This document shows positions 51,239-60,061 of a DNA stretch of 64,000 bases, piece after piece. The number at the start of each line of letters is the position of its first letter. Position 1 is the stretch's first letter. The translations under genes and the position numbers were made by a program. The DNA is taken from assembly GCA_041394245.1 (NCBI GenBank), contig JAWKIR010000002.1, positions 2,604,001-2,668,000 of the forward strand. Reading direction: 5' to 3'. The stretch is from Acidimicrobiales bacterium. Lineage in GTDB: Bacteria; Actinomycetota; Acidimicrobiia; Acidimicrobiales; Aldehydirespiratoraceae. A model generated the notes under the pieces. It did no database searches, had not been told where the DNA came from, and was given only the letters and a program-made list of their open reading frames with translations.

Positions 51239-53073
51239 GGCAGGTCCACGCAGGCGAACGAACTGGGGTCGATGATGTTGTAGTCCGCGTCGGCCACGAT
51301 GCCGCACAGTCGTGTCGCAGCTTCGTCGTCGGTGCCGGCCTTGGGTGGCACGGAGAATCGGGGAATTCGTGCGTTGTAGAAGATGCCGGGAAAGAACCCG
51401 AAGTCAGGGGCGTTCAGACCGGCCGACGCTGAGGGCTGGGTGTCGTAGTGGAAGTTGGCGCCCACGCCTTCGAGGGACAGCTCTGGCGGCGCGGTGCCTG
51501 TGAGATGCCACTGCACGACGACGCCGCCCGTGTCAGCATCGACCTCCACGGCGTCGAACACGACGGTGAGGGGTCCTGCTGCAGCTTCGAGGATCACGGT
51601 GGAGGAAGCGGTGACCGTGCCGCCGGTTGGCGGCGTAGCCGTCGAAGAGACGGCCACCCCGGCGCTCGTGGCGGTGGGGCTCGTTGCCGGAGCGGCGGTG
51701 GCCGTGGACGTCTGGGTTTCCCGCGACGAGACGGCTGGCTCCGTCGGGGTCGATGGAGCCAACGACGAGGTTGCTTCGTCGGAGGTTGTCGACCGATCGT
51801 TCGCTCCGTTCGACCGTGTCGCTGCGAAGCCGCCGATGACAGTGAGGGCCACGACACCGGCGGCGGCCCATCGCCAGCCACGTCGAGTGTTGCGTTGCGG
51901 GCCGACCGGCCCCTGTTCGTCCGTTGCAGCTGTCGCTCCCGAGGGTGCGGCCAGGGTCGCTGGCCCACCTGTGGCTTGAACGGTGGAGGTGCGGCGCGCG
52001 AAGCCTTGTGCAGCAGCCAGCGCGGCCCCGCTCGCGATCGAGTGCTTCGGATGCGTGTCGATCGACACCGGCCTACCGAGCGTTTCGGTCACGAGCCGGC
52101 TCACGACGGGCATCTGCGACGAACCGCCGACGAGGAGCACGGTGTGCAGATCGTCGAGCTCGACGCCCGCCGACGCCAGAGTGCGGTGGACGGTGACGAT
52201 CGTGTCGTGCAACACCGGCGCCACCATCTCGTCGAGTTCGCGGCGGGTGATCCTGACCTCGGTCGTCAGATGCGGGAACACCACGGGGACCACTGCGTCG
52301 AGGTCGGTCGAGAGTGCCTCCTTGGCGGTTGCGCAATCGTCGCGCAATCGTCGCATCGCGGCCAGGTTGCCGACGTCGGTCGGGTCGAGGTCGTCGAGCG
52401 ACCCGCCCAGGCTGGCTCGCACATGGCTGAGTACCGCAGCGTCGATGTCGATCCCGCCGAACCTGTCGAGCCCGTCCGGCCGGCCGATGACTTCGCATGA
52501 TGTACCGTCGACACGCACGACGGCGGTGTCGAACGTGCCGCCGCCGAAGTCGTAGACGGCGATGGTGGCGCCGCTTGGCAACTCCCGCGTCGACGCGTAG
52601 AACAGCGCTGCCGCGGCAGGCTCGGCCAGCAGCAACGGTTCGTCGACGCCTGCGATTCCCGCAGCTTCGACCATGACATCGGTCTTGTACGGACCCCAAC
52701 GAGCCGGATGTGTGAGTGCGACGCGATCCGGCGGGCGGCCGAGTTGAGCCGTCGCGACGCTGAGGACTCGTTCGATGAGGCGCGCCGTGAGCGATGCGGG
52801 CGTCCATGGCGCGCCGGCCAGCAAGACCGGTTCCGGATCGCCGATTCGTCGCTTGAACTCGCGTGCCAGGCGCACCGGATCGGTCGCCCCCCGCGCGAGC
52901 GCAGCGCGGCCGACGACCACCTGGCCTCCCGAATCGGCCAACACGACCGACGGCATCGTTGTCGACCGGCCATCGACGTCGAGGAGCGATGTCTGGCCCC
53001 CCGAACACGCGGCAGCTGATGTGTAGGTCGTGCCGACGTCGATACCGAGAGCCACCAAGGAGTCTTCACTCAT
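51235..53073 (-). CDS. Hsp70-type ATPase fused to a membrane helix and an exported C-terminal domain
   Basis: The 612-residue protein has an Hsp70/actin-fold ATPase at 1-360: phosphate-1 loop ALGIDVGTTYTSAA, phosphate-2 loop AVYDFGGGTFDTAV and adenosine loop TVLLVGGSSQMPVV. No substrate-binding domain follows. Instead there is a transmembrane helix at about 400-418 (RWAAAGVVALTVIGGFAATR), a Ser/Thr/Pro-rich linker to about 505, and an unknown beta-rich domain to the end. The ATPase would face the cytoplasm and the tail the outside. Actinobacterial iniBAC-type loci often carry an Hsp70-family gene. The start overlaps the repeat-protein stop by eight bases. Confidence 0.87.
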   Translation of the reverse strand: MSEDSLVALGIDVGTTYTSAAACSGGQTSLLDVDGRSTTMPSVVLADSGGQVVVGRAALARGATDPVRLAREFKRRIGDPEPVLLAGAPWTPASLTARLIERVLSVATAQLGRPPDRVALTHPARWGPYKTDVMVEAAGIAGVDEPLLLAEPAAAALFYASTRELPSGATIAVYDFGGGTFDTAVVRVDGTSCEVIGRPDGLDRFGGIDIDAAVLSHVRASLGGSLDDLDPTDVGNLAAMRRLRDDCATAKEALSTDLDAVVPVVFPHLTTEVRITRRELDEMVAPVLHDTIVTVHRTLASAGVELDDLHTVLLVGGSSQMPVVSRLVTETLGRPVSIDTHPKHSIASGAALAAAQGFARRTSTVQATGGPATLAAPSGATAATDEQGPVGPQRNTRRGWRWAAAGVVALTVIGGFAATRSNGANDRSTTSDEATSSLAPSTPTEPAVSSRETQTSTATAAPATSPTATSAGVAVSSTATPPTGGTVTASSTVILEAAAGPLTVVFDAVEVDADTGGVVVQWHLTGTAPPELSLEGVGANFHYDTQPSASAGLNAPDFGFFPGIFYNARIPRFSVPPKAGTDDEAATRLCGIVADADYNIIDPSSFACVDLP

Positions 53074-55756
53074 CGACGAACTCTCCGAGGTCGAAGTGCC
53101 CCTCGGGATCGAACGGCTCGTCGGCCGGGAGCGCCTCGCCAAACTCGAACTGCTCATCGATCAGCTCGACGGCGAACTCCTCCGCTTCCAGCTCGGGCTC
53201 GACCTCCGCCTCTCCCACTACGTCGGCATCGAGCAGCTCGCCGCCTGCGGCATCGGCGGCCTCGTCGTGCAGGGGCTGTGCCGCGTCGTCGGCTTCGACA
53301 GCGCCATCTTGTGCTTCGTCATCCGGTTCGATCTCGCCGACCGCGTCGCCCATCGGTGCTTCGTCCCCGATGGCGTCGTCGAACACGTCCACCTCGATGT
53401 CGTCGAGACCCTGATCGCCATTGATCGCCTCTTCGACGATCGCTGCTTCAGCATCGAGGAGGTCGGCACCTGCGGCCTCCTCATCGACGACCTCGTCAGC
53501 CTCGGGCTGCTCGGCAACTGGTTGCGGGGCCTCGGCAGCGCCGCCCAGCTCGGCGGCTTCGTCGATGTCAGGGTCGATCACGACCTTGCCTTGCTGGTCG
53601 TGTACCTCGTCCGGGGCAGCCGCGGGCTCACCGAGCCCGAAACCAGCGGGCCGGAGCGCGTGCCCACCACCGAACCCGCCCGCGCCGGTGATGCGGCCCA
53701 GGTCGGTGATCGCGTCGTGGGTACCACCGGTATGGGTGTCGAGCGGGTCCAGGCCGTGCTGCACCTCGTACAGGTCGGTGAGCCCGTCGCCGTCGGTGTC
53801 GGGCCGGAGCGCGTCGGTACCCAATCCCCGCTCGGCTGAATCGCTCAATCCGTCGCCGTCTGAGTCGCTTAAGTCCATGTTGATGGCGTGCTCGATGCCG
53901 GACCGGGCAACGAAGGTGCGCCCGCCACCCTCCACGGGCTCGATGTTGTCGATGAACGAAGGCCGCTCGAGACCATTGCGCCGTATCGTTCCGAGCCCGG
54001 GTGGTGGCTGCAGGACCGGCGCCGCAGGTTCGACACCGCCATCGCCCGCGCGGTCACCATCGCTACCGGCACCGGCTGGTGCAACGTCGAGACCGACAGG
54101 GTCGACCGGGTCCGGTTCCGCCGCGTCTTCGGCTTCCACGGGCACGTCGTCGATTGCCCTGGTCGGCGATGACCATCCCGTCGTCGCGCCTGGAGCCTGA
54201 ACCGAGGTTTCCGGCGAGAACGAGGTCGGAGGTGAGGCACTGCTCGCACCGAGCCGGTCTGGGCCGGTGCCGGCATCAAAGTTGCTTGGCCGTGGCCGGC
54301 CCCCTGCCGGCAGGTTCTCGCTGATCGCCTCGAGACCATCCGTCACACCCGACAGAGTGTTATCGAGCACCGCGTGGGCCCGGCCGCGAGCCTCAACCTC
54401 GTGCTGGTGCTTCAAGATCCACAACTCGTTCCCGCCGTCCAGCGCATGCAGGGCAAGCCCGTCGTCGAGGACATCGCCGACCTCCATCATCGGCTCGACG
54501 TTCCCGCCCTCGTTCGCTTCGCCGTCCGGGTCGTCGACCATCTCGGCTGGTTGGGGGGCGTCGTGGACGATGACGGGGGTGATCTCGTCGGCGATGCCGT
54601 CGAGGTCGGTGTCGACTTCGAGGGTGTCGGGTTCGCCGTCGCCGTCGGTGTCGACGAGGCGGTGGGCCATGTCGGGTTGGCCGTCGCCGTCGGAGTCGAT
54701 GAGGACGCGTTCGCCGTCCTGCCAGGCGTCGATGTGGCCGTCGCCGTCGAGGTCGGCGACCCCGGCGTCGGGGTCGACCCATCCGTCGGCGACTCCGTCG
54801 CCGTCGACGTCGAGCACCTCGCCGCGGGCGGCAGCATCGATCGGTTGGATGGCAGCGGTGTCGGGCTGTGCGACGCCCCCGGTCTGGAGCCGGCTTGCTC
54901 CCGGTCCGAACGATGTGATCGGCGAACCGGCGTCAGCAACGGAAGTCGACAGACTCGCCGCCGCAGAGCTGGTCAGAACCGTCGGAACACCACCGAACCG
55001 TCCGAGGTCGGATCCGATGCGGGTCATGCTTCCAGAGTTCTCGAACGAACTCGCGTCCTCCAGGTAGTCGCCCGTTCCGTCGCCGTCGCTGTCGCCGGTG
55101 AGTGGATTGAACCCGTGTCCGACCTCGTAGCCGTCGGACAGCCCATCGCGGTCGCTGTCGGCCTGCATCGCGTCCGTCCCACGGGCGATCTCGTCGGCAT
55201 CGTTGAGACCGTCACCGTCCGAGTCCGCTGACGTCGCCGAGGTTCCGGTGCCGTACACCTCGCGGAGGTCCCCGAGTCCGTCGCCGTCGCTGTCTCCCGA
55301 CAGCGGATTGCTGCCGATGTCATGCACCTCGACGCCGTCGGTGAGGCCGTCACCGTCGCTGTCGGCGTTGTTCGCGTTCGTGCCGGCACGCAGTTCGGCC
55401 CGGTCGTCGAGCCCGTCACCGTCGGTGTCGTAGTTCAACGCATCCGAACCCGTCGCGCGTTCGATCGCATCGCTGAGGCCGTCACCGTCTCCGTCACCGG
55501 AGAACGGATCACTCTCGGTGTCGAGGCGGACATCGAGCGAGTCTCCGGAACCGATGACGATGCCCTCGGAATAGAACTGCTTCTCGCTGACCTCTTCGCC
55601 GTCGAGCAGGCCGTCGCCGTCGGTATCGGCATTGTGGAGATTGGTGCCGATGCGACGTTCCGCCGCGTCGCTCAAGCCGTCGCCGTCCGAATCGCGGTTC
55701 CAGTCGGCCCATTCCTCGTCGCCGCTGATGTGGGTGTCTCCGCGCCTGTCGACCAT
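53066..55756 (-). CDS. acidic protein with 16 thrombospondin type 3-like calcium repeats
   Basis: The 896-residue product has nine D-x-D-G-D-G repeats at the N-terminus (e.g. DSDGDGLSDAAERRIGT, DTDGDGLDDRAEL), five variant repeats in the middle (DVDGDGVADGWVD, DLDGDGHIDAWQD) and two near residue 680. Each repeat is a calcium-loop plus short helix. The last 170 residues are strongly acidic. No signal peptide or membrane helix is seen. The ATG at 55756 follows GGATGGAG; a GTG at 55837 would add 27 residues. By position it takes the place of IniB in iniBAC-like loci, which is inference. Confidence 0.83.
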   Translation of the reverse strand: MVDRRGDTHISGDEEWADWNRDSDGDGLSDAAERRIGTNLHNADTDGDGLLDGEEVSEKQFYSEGIVIGSGDSLDVRLDTESDPFSGDGDGDGLSDAIERATGSDALNYDTDGDGLDDRAELRAGTNANNADSDGDGLTDGVEVHDIGSNPLSGDSDGDGLGDLREVYGTGTSATSADSDGDGLNDADEIARGTDAMQADSDRDGLSDGYEVGHGFNPLTGDSDGDGTGDYLEDASSFENSGSMTRIGSDLGRFGGVPTVLTSSAAASLSTSVADAGSPITSFGPGASRLQTGGVAQPDTAAIQPIDAAARGEVLDVDGDGVADGWVDPDAGVADLDGDGHIDAWQDGERVLIDSDGDGQPDMAHRLVDTDGDGEPDTLEVDTDLDGIADEITPVIVHDAPQPAEMVDDPDGEANEGGNVEPMMEVGDVLDDGLALHALDGGNELWILKHQHEVEARGRAHAVLDNTLSGVTDGLEAISENLPAGGRPRPSNFDAGTGPDRLGASSASPPTSFSPETSVQAPGATTGWSSPTRAIDDVPVEAEDAAEPDPVDPVGLDVAPAGAGSDGDRAGDGGVEPAAPVLQPPPGLGTIRRNGLERPSFIDNIEPVEGGGRTFVARSGIEHAINMDLSDSDGDGLSDSAERGLGTDALRPDTDGDGLTDLYEVQHGLDPLDTHTGGTHDAITDLGRITGAGGFGGGHALRPAGFGLGEPAAAPDEVHDQQGKVVIDPDIDEAAELGGAAEAPQPVAEQPEADEVVDEEAAGADLLDAEAAIVEEAINGDQGLDDIEVDVFDDAIGDEAPMGDAVGEIEPDDEAQDGAVEADDAAQPLHDEAADAAGGELLDADVVGEAEVEPELEAEEFAVELIDEQFEFGEALPADEPFDPEGHFDLGEFVDE

Positions 55757-55868
55757 CTCGATGCTCCATCCTTCTGACTCGGCCGCCGAACCGCGCCCGA
55801 CCTGCGCACGCGATCTCTGGAGGTGACCATCGCGCACGCGAGCCGTCAGGTCATGAGCAATCGACTAC

Positions 55869-58436
55869 TCACGATCCACTGCGGTCGGTGCCCATGACAG
55901 CACCCAGACCACCCCGGCCGGCGACGCCGAGCTTGGTGTAGACACGGCCGAGAAGGTTGTCGACGGTCCGCACCGAGACGCCGAGCGCCTCGGCGATCTG
56001 TCGGCTCGAGTCACCGGCTGCGGCTCGGGATGCGACATCGCGTTCGCGTGCCGTGAGGACGACCGTCGGTCCGAGTCCGCTGAGGATCGGGGTCGCGGGG
56101 TTGCCGCAGCGCTCTCGAGCGGATGCTGCAGCGGCGCTGCAGCGACGCGTGGAGTCGACGAAGCCGTCATGGCGATACTGCGTTGCGGCGTCGACCCAGG
56201 CCTCGGCGGCGTTCAGATCCATGCCGAGCTCAGCGAACGTCAGGGCCGCCTGCTCCAACCGTCGTGCGTCGCGGGCCTTCCTGCCAGCCGCGTGGTCGGC
56301 AATCGGTGGTGCGAGCATCGACTCCCACGATGAACACAGGGATATCAGACGGTCGGCATTGCGCCCTATCGCACCGAGGCGCAGGAGTTCGTACCGGTTG
56401 ATCGCCTCGAACGTGATGTGATCATCCTCGGCGGCACGACTGGCCAGCGCAGCCAGTTTTGATCTCGCTCCGAGTAGGTCGCCTCGCGCGACCGCCGCCC
56501 AGGCGAGCGACCGCTCGAAGTCGTTACGAGCGACCCCGGGAGGCGGCTCGGCAGCGGTCAGGGACTCGTCGAGGTGGGTCGCGTCTCCGCCAGTGAGCGC
56601 GAGTGCCTCGAGGTTGAGGGCAGTCACCCAGCCCCGCCAGAGCTGATGGTGCGGCTCCCGGAGTGCAGCAGCGAACTCGGTGCACGCTGAGCGACCGTGA
56701 CCTCGTGCCAGATGGACGCGACCCCGCATCGCGCACGTCCAGAACCCTTCGTCGGGCGAGGCAGCGACCAGCAACCCTTCGAGCTCGGTGGTGCGGCCCG
56801 CGGCAAGCAGCGCCGAGAACAGCGTCACCGCGGCCCAACGGTACGCATCGCCGTGGCCGTCACCTGCGGAGAGTGCATCCGACAGCCATTCGTATGCATT
56901 GGTCACGGCGTCTTGGCAGCGGCCCTCTGCAAGCAGACCGCTGGTGAGCGGGCCAGCAGCGCGAAGCCTGACGGAGATGTCGGGATGGTCGGCCAGAGGA
57001 GTGGCGGTCGACCTCGCCGCGTGCCATCGACCGACGAAGGCTTGCGCGGCACTCCACGCTGCCACGAGGTCTCCGTGCTGTTCGTCAGCGGACGACTGTT
57101 CAAGGATGTCGGCCACGATCGTTTCGTTGCGGTCGACGAACGGCTGGTCGGCAATTCGCAGAGCGCTGCGCAGGGCCTGGTGACGAACCGCGAGCGTCAT
57201 CGTCGGATCGACGATGATCGGTTCGAGGGCGGACAGAGCCTTGGGGCGGTCTCCGAGTACGGCGGCGCTCAGGCCCACGAGAAGGCTGCTCTCGACTGTC
57301 GGATCGAAGGTCCATGCTGCCTCGCTCAGCCTGGATGCGAGATCGGCGTCTCCGTGATCGAGCGCGAGCTCTGCCCCGTGGAGGAGCACTGCAGGGTCTC
57401 GGTCGATCAGTCCGCCCGTCATCGCGTGCAGCGTCCACTCGATCCGGCGCACGGCGAGGTCGTCTGAATCGTCTGCGCCGGTCGCCGCGACGAGTTTGGC
57501 GCTGATCCGGTGCCGCTCGAAGGTGCCGATCGCGGCGGCAACGATCTCCCCAACGATCGGGCGCCGAATGAGCAGGAGACCGTGGCGCTCGGTGACGACT
57601 CGGGCGGCTTCCAAGCCGGTGATCTGATCATCGGTTGCGAGGGTGCGAGCGACGCTCACGGGCAGGGGGCCAGCGATCGCGAGCAGATCGAGTAGCGCCC
57701 GGTGGTCGGCAGGAAGGTCGGGCAGGATGCGACCGAGGATGTCGCTGGCGCTGGGCTCGTCCAGCGTCAACCGTCCGTTCCAACTCGATCCCAGGTCCGA
57801 TCTGACGAGATCACCAGATTCGACCGCGCTCTCTACGAGAACGCGCACGAGCAGTGGGAGCCCCTCTGTCGCTTCGTACAAGCGTCGTTGCGAACCGACG
57901 TCCATAAGGCCGGTGACGGAGTCGACCATGCCGTCGACCGCCTCCCGATCGAGCGGCCCCAGCCGGATGGTGACGCAAGACTCCGATGCCAACAGCGCCC
58001 GCAGCGGCGCCGGCGACCGGCCATCTCGGAGACAGAACGTGAACGGGGTCGCGCCCGCCAAAGCGACCTCCGCCAGCAGGCCCGCCGTCGAATCGTCGAG
58101 CCACTGGGCATCTTCGACGACGACTGCGCCCCCTGTTCGAACGAGCGCCTCGAAGGCTCGGGCGAGTGCGGTCACATCGTCACCGTGAGCGCCATCGCCT
58201 GTGATGCGGTCCGCCAGGAGAGGCGCCAACGCGCCCAACGGGATTGACTGAGTCGATATCGCCCCGCGGACGACCCGCCGATCGGGGTGGCCCGAGTAGA
58301 GCTCTGCCGCCACCCGGCTCTTGCCGACACCGAGCTCGCCAACGAGCACGACTGCCCGACCAGCTGCGTGCGCCTCGCGAACGCGCCGAATCTCGTTCTC
58401 CCGCCCCGCTAACGCCCAAGCCGACACCCGTGCCAT
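55869..58436 (-). CDS. large LuxR-family regulator with AAA/STAND ATPase
   Basis: The 855-residue protein has an N-terminal ATPase (Walker A VLVGELGVGKSRVA with Lys39; Walker B AVVVEDAQWLDD), a long helical-repeat middle and a C-terminal LuxR helix-turn-helix (LTARERDVASRAAAGDSSRQ, then IAEALGVSVRTVDNLLGRVY). This is the LAL/MalT-like STAND design, in which ligand binding drives oligomerisation. It is followed by the repeat-protein gene on the same strand and is probably the activator of the whole operon. The start at 58436 gives the normal short N-terminus. Confidence 0.9.
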   Translation of the reverse strand: MARVSAWALAGRENEIRRVREAHAAGRAVVLVGELGVGKSRVAAELYSGHPDRRVVRGAISTQSIPLGALAPLLADRITGDGAHGDDVTALARAFEALVRTGGAVVVEDAQWLDDSTAGLLAEVALAGATPFTFCLRDGRSPAPLRALLASESCVTIRLGPLDREAVDGMVDSVTGLMDVGSQRRLYEATEGLPLLVRVLVESAVESGDLVRSDLGSSWNGRLTLDEPSASDILGRILPDLPADHRALLDLLAIAGPLPVSVARTLATDDQITGLEAARVVTERHGLLLIRRPIVGEIVAAAIGTFERHRISAKLVAATGADDSDDLAVRRIEWTLHAMTGGLIDRDPAVLLHGAELALDHGDADLASRLSEAAWTFDPTVESSLLVGLSAAVLGDRPKALSALEPIIVDPTMTLAVRHQALRSALRIADQPFVDRNETIVADILEQSSADEQHGDLVAAWSAAQAFVGRWHAARSTATPLADHPDISVRLRAAGPLTSGLLAEGRCQDAVTNAYEWLSDALSAGDGHGDAYRWAAVTLFSALLAAGRTTELEGLLVAASPDEGFWTCAMRGRVHLARGHGRSACTEFAAALREPHHQLWRGWVTALNLEALALTGGDATHLDESLTAAEPPPGVARNDFERSLAWAAVARGDLLGARSKLAALASRAAEDDHITFEAINRYELLRLGAIGRNADRLISLCSSWESMLAPPIADHAAGRKARDARRLEQAALTFAELGMDLNAAEAWVDAATQYRHDGFVDSTRRCSAAAASARERCGNPATPILSGLGPTVVLTARERDVASRAAAGDSSRQIAEALGVSVRTVDNLLGRVYTKLGVAGRGGLGAVMGTDRSGS

Positions 58437-58716
58437 GGTACGCGCGTCAAATCGCCATCGGCGGCTGCGGGGACAACTCGTGTTGGCAGGGCCGTCCTTG
58501 CCGCCGAGACAGCCGGGTTCGGTCGGGCCCGCCGCCGTCGCTATCGCCGAACTCGTCCGAACGCTTGCCGCCGCACTCGCCGCCTGAGCGCAGCCTCGAC
58601 CCACCGACGTCAGCCTCGAAGTAGAGGTTCGTCGGGGAGAACCTTGGCCTCGATCCCAGAGTTCGAAGTCCACCGTCCGCCCGCCGGCGCCGCGAACAAC
58701 TCGCGAACACGACGAG

Positions 58717-58849
58717 CACCAAATCTCGTGTGAAGTCCCAGGTCAGCGACCTGGGCCTTCGTCGTTGGTCGGGGCTTCTACCGTGTTCAGGCCGACTTCT
58801 TCCGGGTCTTCCACCGGGTGTCGCCGGTAGAAGGATCGACGAGGGCGGC
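58717..58849. repeat. 133-bp direct repeat, copy 2
   Basis: Second copy of the 41851-41983 segment. It starts at CACCA, the last bases of the att core; the rest of the core is missing to its left. It also contains the GAAGTCCCAGGTC ... GACCTGGGCCTTC hairpin (58732-58760). Confidence 0.9.
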
Positions 58850-59452
58850 CAGCCAGAACGCCGGGAACAGCCGGTGCCCGACCGCGGCCCGCAGGAAGAC
58901 TGCGACCTGGTCAGCGGTCCAGGCTTGGGCTTCGTGTTTCGGGATCGACCGCAACCGAGGGGCATGAGCGACGAGGGCGATGTTGCGGCTCAGCATGCCT
59001 CGCCTCACCGCAGCAGCGAGCGCGCCGCGGATGATCAGGTGGATCTCGAGCACCGTCTTCGGCGACAGCGGCTTGATGCCGGGGTCGGTGGGGCGGAGTT
59101 TGGAGTCGTAGAGCCGCTCGAGATCCGCGGCCTTCAACCGTCGGATCGGGGTCCGGCCGAGGGTGGGGAGGATGTGGCGTTCGATCTTGCGCCGATAGCT
59201 GTGCCAGGTCGACTCCGCGAGCGTGTTGGCCTTGCCCGGCAGCCACTGCTCGGTCAGGTAGGCGCCGAACGTGAGCGAGCGGGTCGAGTCGTTCACACCC
59301 TCGGCTTCTGCAGCGAGCCGTTGCGCGAGTTATTCGGCTGCGGCACGGTCGGGTCCGGCGGGGTGCCAGGTCCGCTTCTCCTTCCCGGTGACGGGGGGGC
59401 GAGGCCTTCGTAGATGACGGCGTAGAACTGGGTGCCCTTCTTTGCGACAATC
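58787..59452 (-). pseudogene. tyrosine integrase with frameshift, stop and internal deletion
   Basis: From the N-terminus: KKGTQFYAVIYEGLAPP, frame change, PVTGKEKRTWHPAGPDRAAA, stop, then an open frame (58787-59296) with LTFGAYLTEQWLPGKANTL, KTVLEIHLIIRGALAAAVRR and RLFPAFWLAALVDPSTGDTR to the end. The catalytic core between about FWL and AALVDPS is deleted in frame, removing Arg, His-x-x-Arg, His and Tyr. The tail is the same as in the fragment at 41921. Confidence 0.87.
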
Positions 59453-60061
59453 CTGGAGAGCGCCGACGACATCGAAGTGGTCGGCGAAGCCGAGAACGGA
59501 GCCGAGTCCCTTGCGATCGCTGCGACGACCCACCCGGACGTCGTACTGATGGACATCCGCATGCCCATCATGGACGGCCTCGAAGCGACACGACGCATCT
59601 CGAGCGATCCCGGACTCAGCCGAACCCGAATCGTGATCTTGACGACGTTTCACCTCGACGACTATGTCCACGAAGCGCTGCGTGCGGGTGCCAGCGGATT
59701 CCTCCTGAAGGACACGCTGCCTGCCGATCTCATGCAGGCTGTGAGGATCGTCGCCGGCGGTGAAGCCCTGCTCGCACCGAATATCACCCGTCGACTCATC
59801 GAGGAGTTCGTCACCCTTCCCGAGGCCCTTCTCGCCAAGCCCCAACCGCTCGCCCAGCTCACCGACCGAGAGAACGAGGTCCTCGCGCACATCGCGGCCG
59901 GAAGCTCCAACGCGGAGATCGCAGAGAGGCTGTTCATCAGCCAGGCCACGATCAAGACCCACGTCAGCCGTCTCCTTACGAAACTCGATGCCCGCGACCG
60001 TGCCCAACTCGTCATGATCGCCTACGAGACCGGGGCGGTGCAGCGAGGGATCGCGCCGTGA
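59432..60061 (+). CDS. NarL-type response regulator, truncated at the 5' end
   Basis: The 209-residue frame begins at a GTG and picks up the receiver domain at ESADDIEVVGEAENG. The usual start with the acidic pair (I-A-D-D-Q) is absent, replaced by MPFFATIL. Phospho-Asp (VVLMDIRMP), Lys (GFLLKDTLP) and the LuxR helix-turn-helix (IAERLFISQATIKTHVSRLL) remain. The missing beta-1 strand and metal-binding Asp make normal phosphorylation unlikely. The first bases overlap the integrase remnant, so the deletion joint lies near 59440-59450. No kinase gene is left. Confidence 0.8.
   Translation: MPFFATILESADDIEVVGEAENGAESLAIAATTHPDVVLMDIRMPIMDGLEATRRISSDPGLSRTRIVILTTFHLDDYVHEALRAGASGFLLKDTLPADLMQAVRIVAGGEALLAPNITRRLIEEFVTLPEALLAKPQPLAQLTDRENEVLAHIAAGSSNAEIAERLFISQATIKTHVSRLLTKLDARDRAQLVMIAYETGAVQRGIAP

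Larger units (their letters stand above)
47049..58716. mobile_element. segment E: dynamin/Hsp70 operon segment
   Basis: Left edge is att copy 5 and right edge is the 58717 repeat, where only the final CACCA of the core remains. No integrase is present. All coding capacity lies in one minus-strand run from 58436 to 47356. The first 300 bases (47049-47355) hold only a hairpin, and 58437-58716 hold no gene that I can support. Confidence 0.6.

Noticed and set aside
49676..51283. Plus-strand open frame of 535 codons
   Set aside because: Shadow of the IniA-like GTPase; no ribosome site and no domain.
53066..55756. DNA-level tandem repeat or CRISPR-like array
   Set aside because: The periodic GTCGCCGTC-like pattern comes from codons of D-x-D-G-D-G protein repeats; units vary in length and sequence and have no spacer structure.
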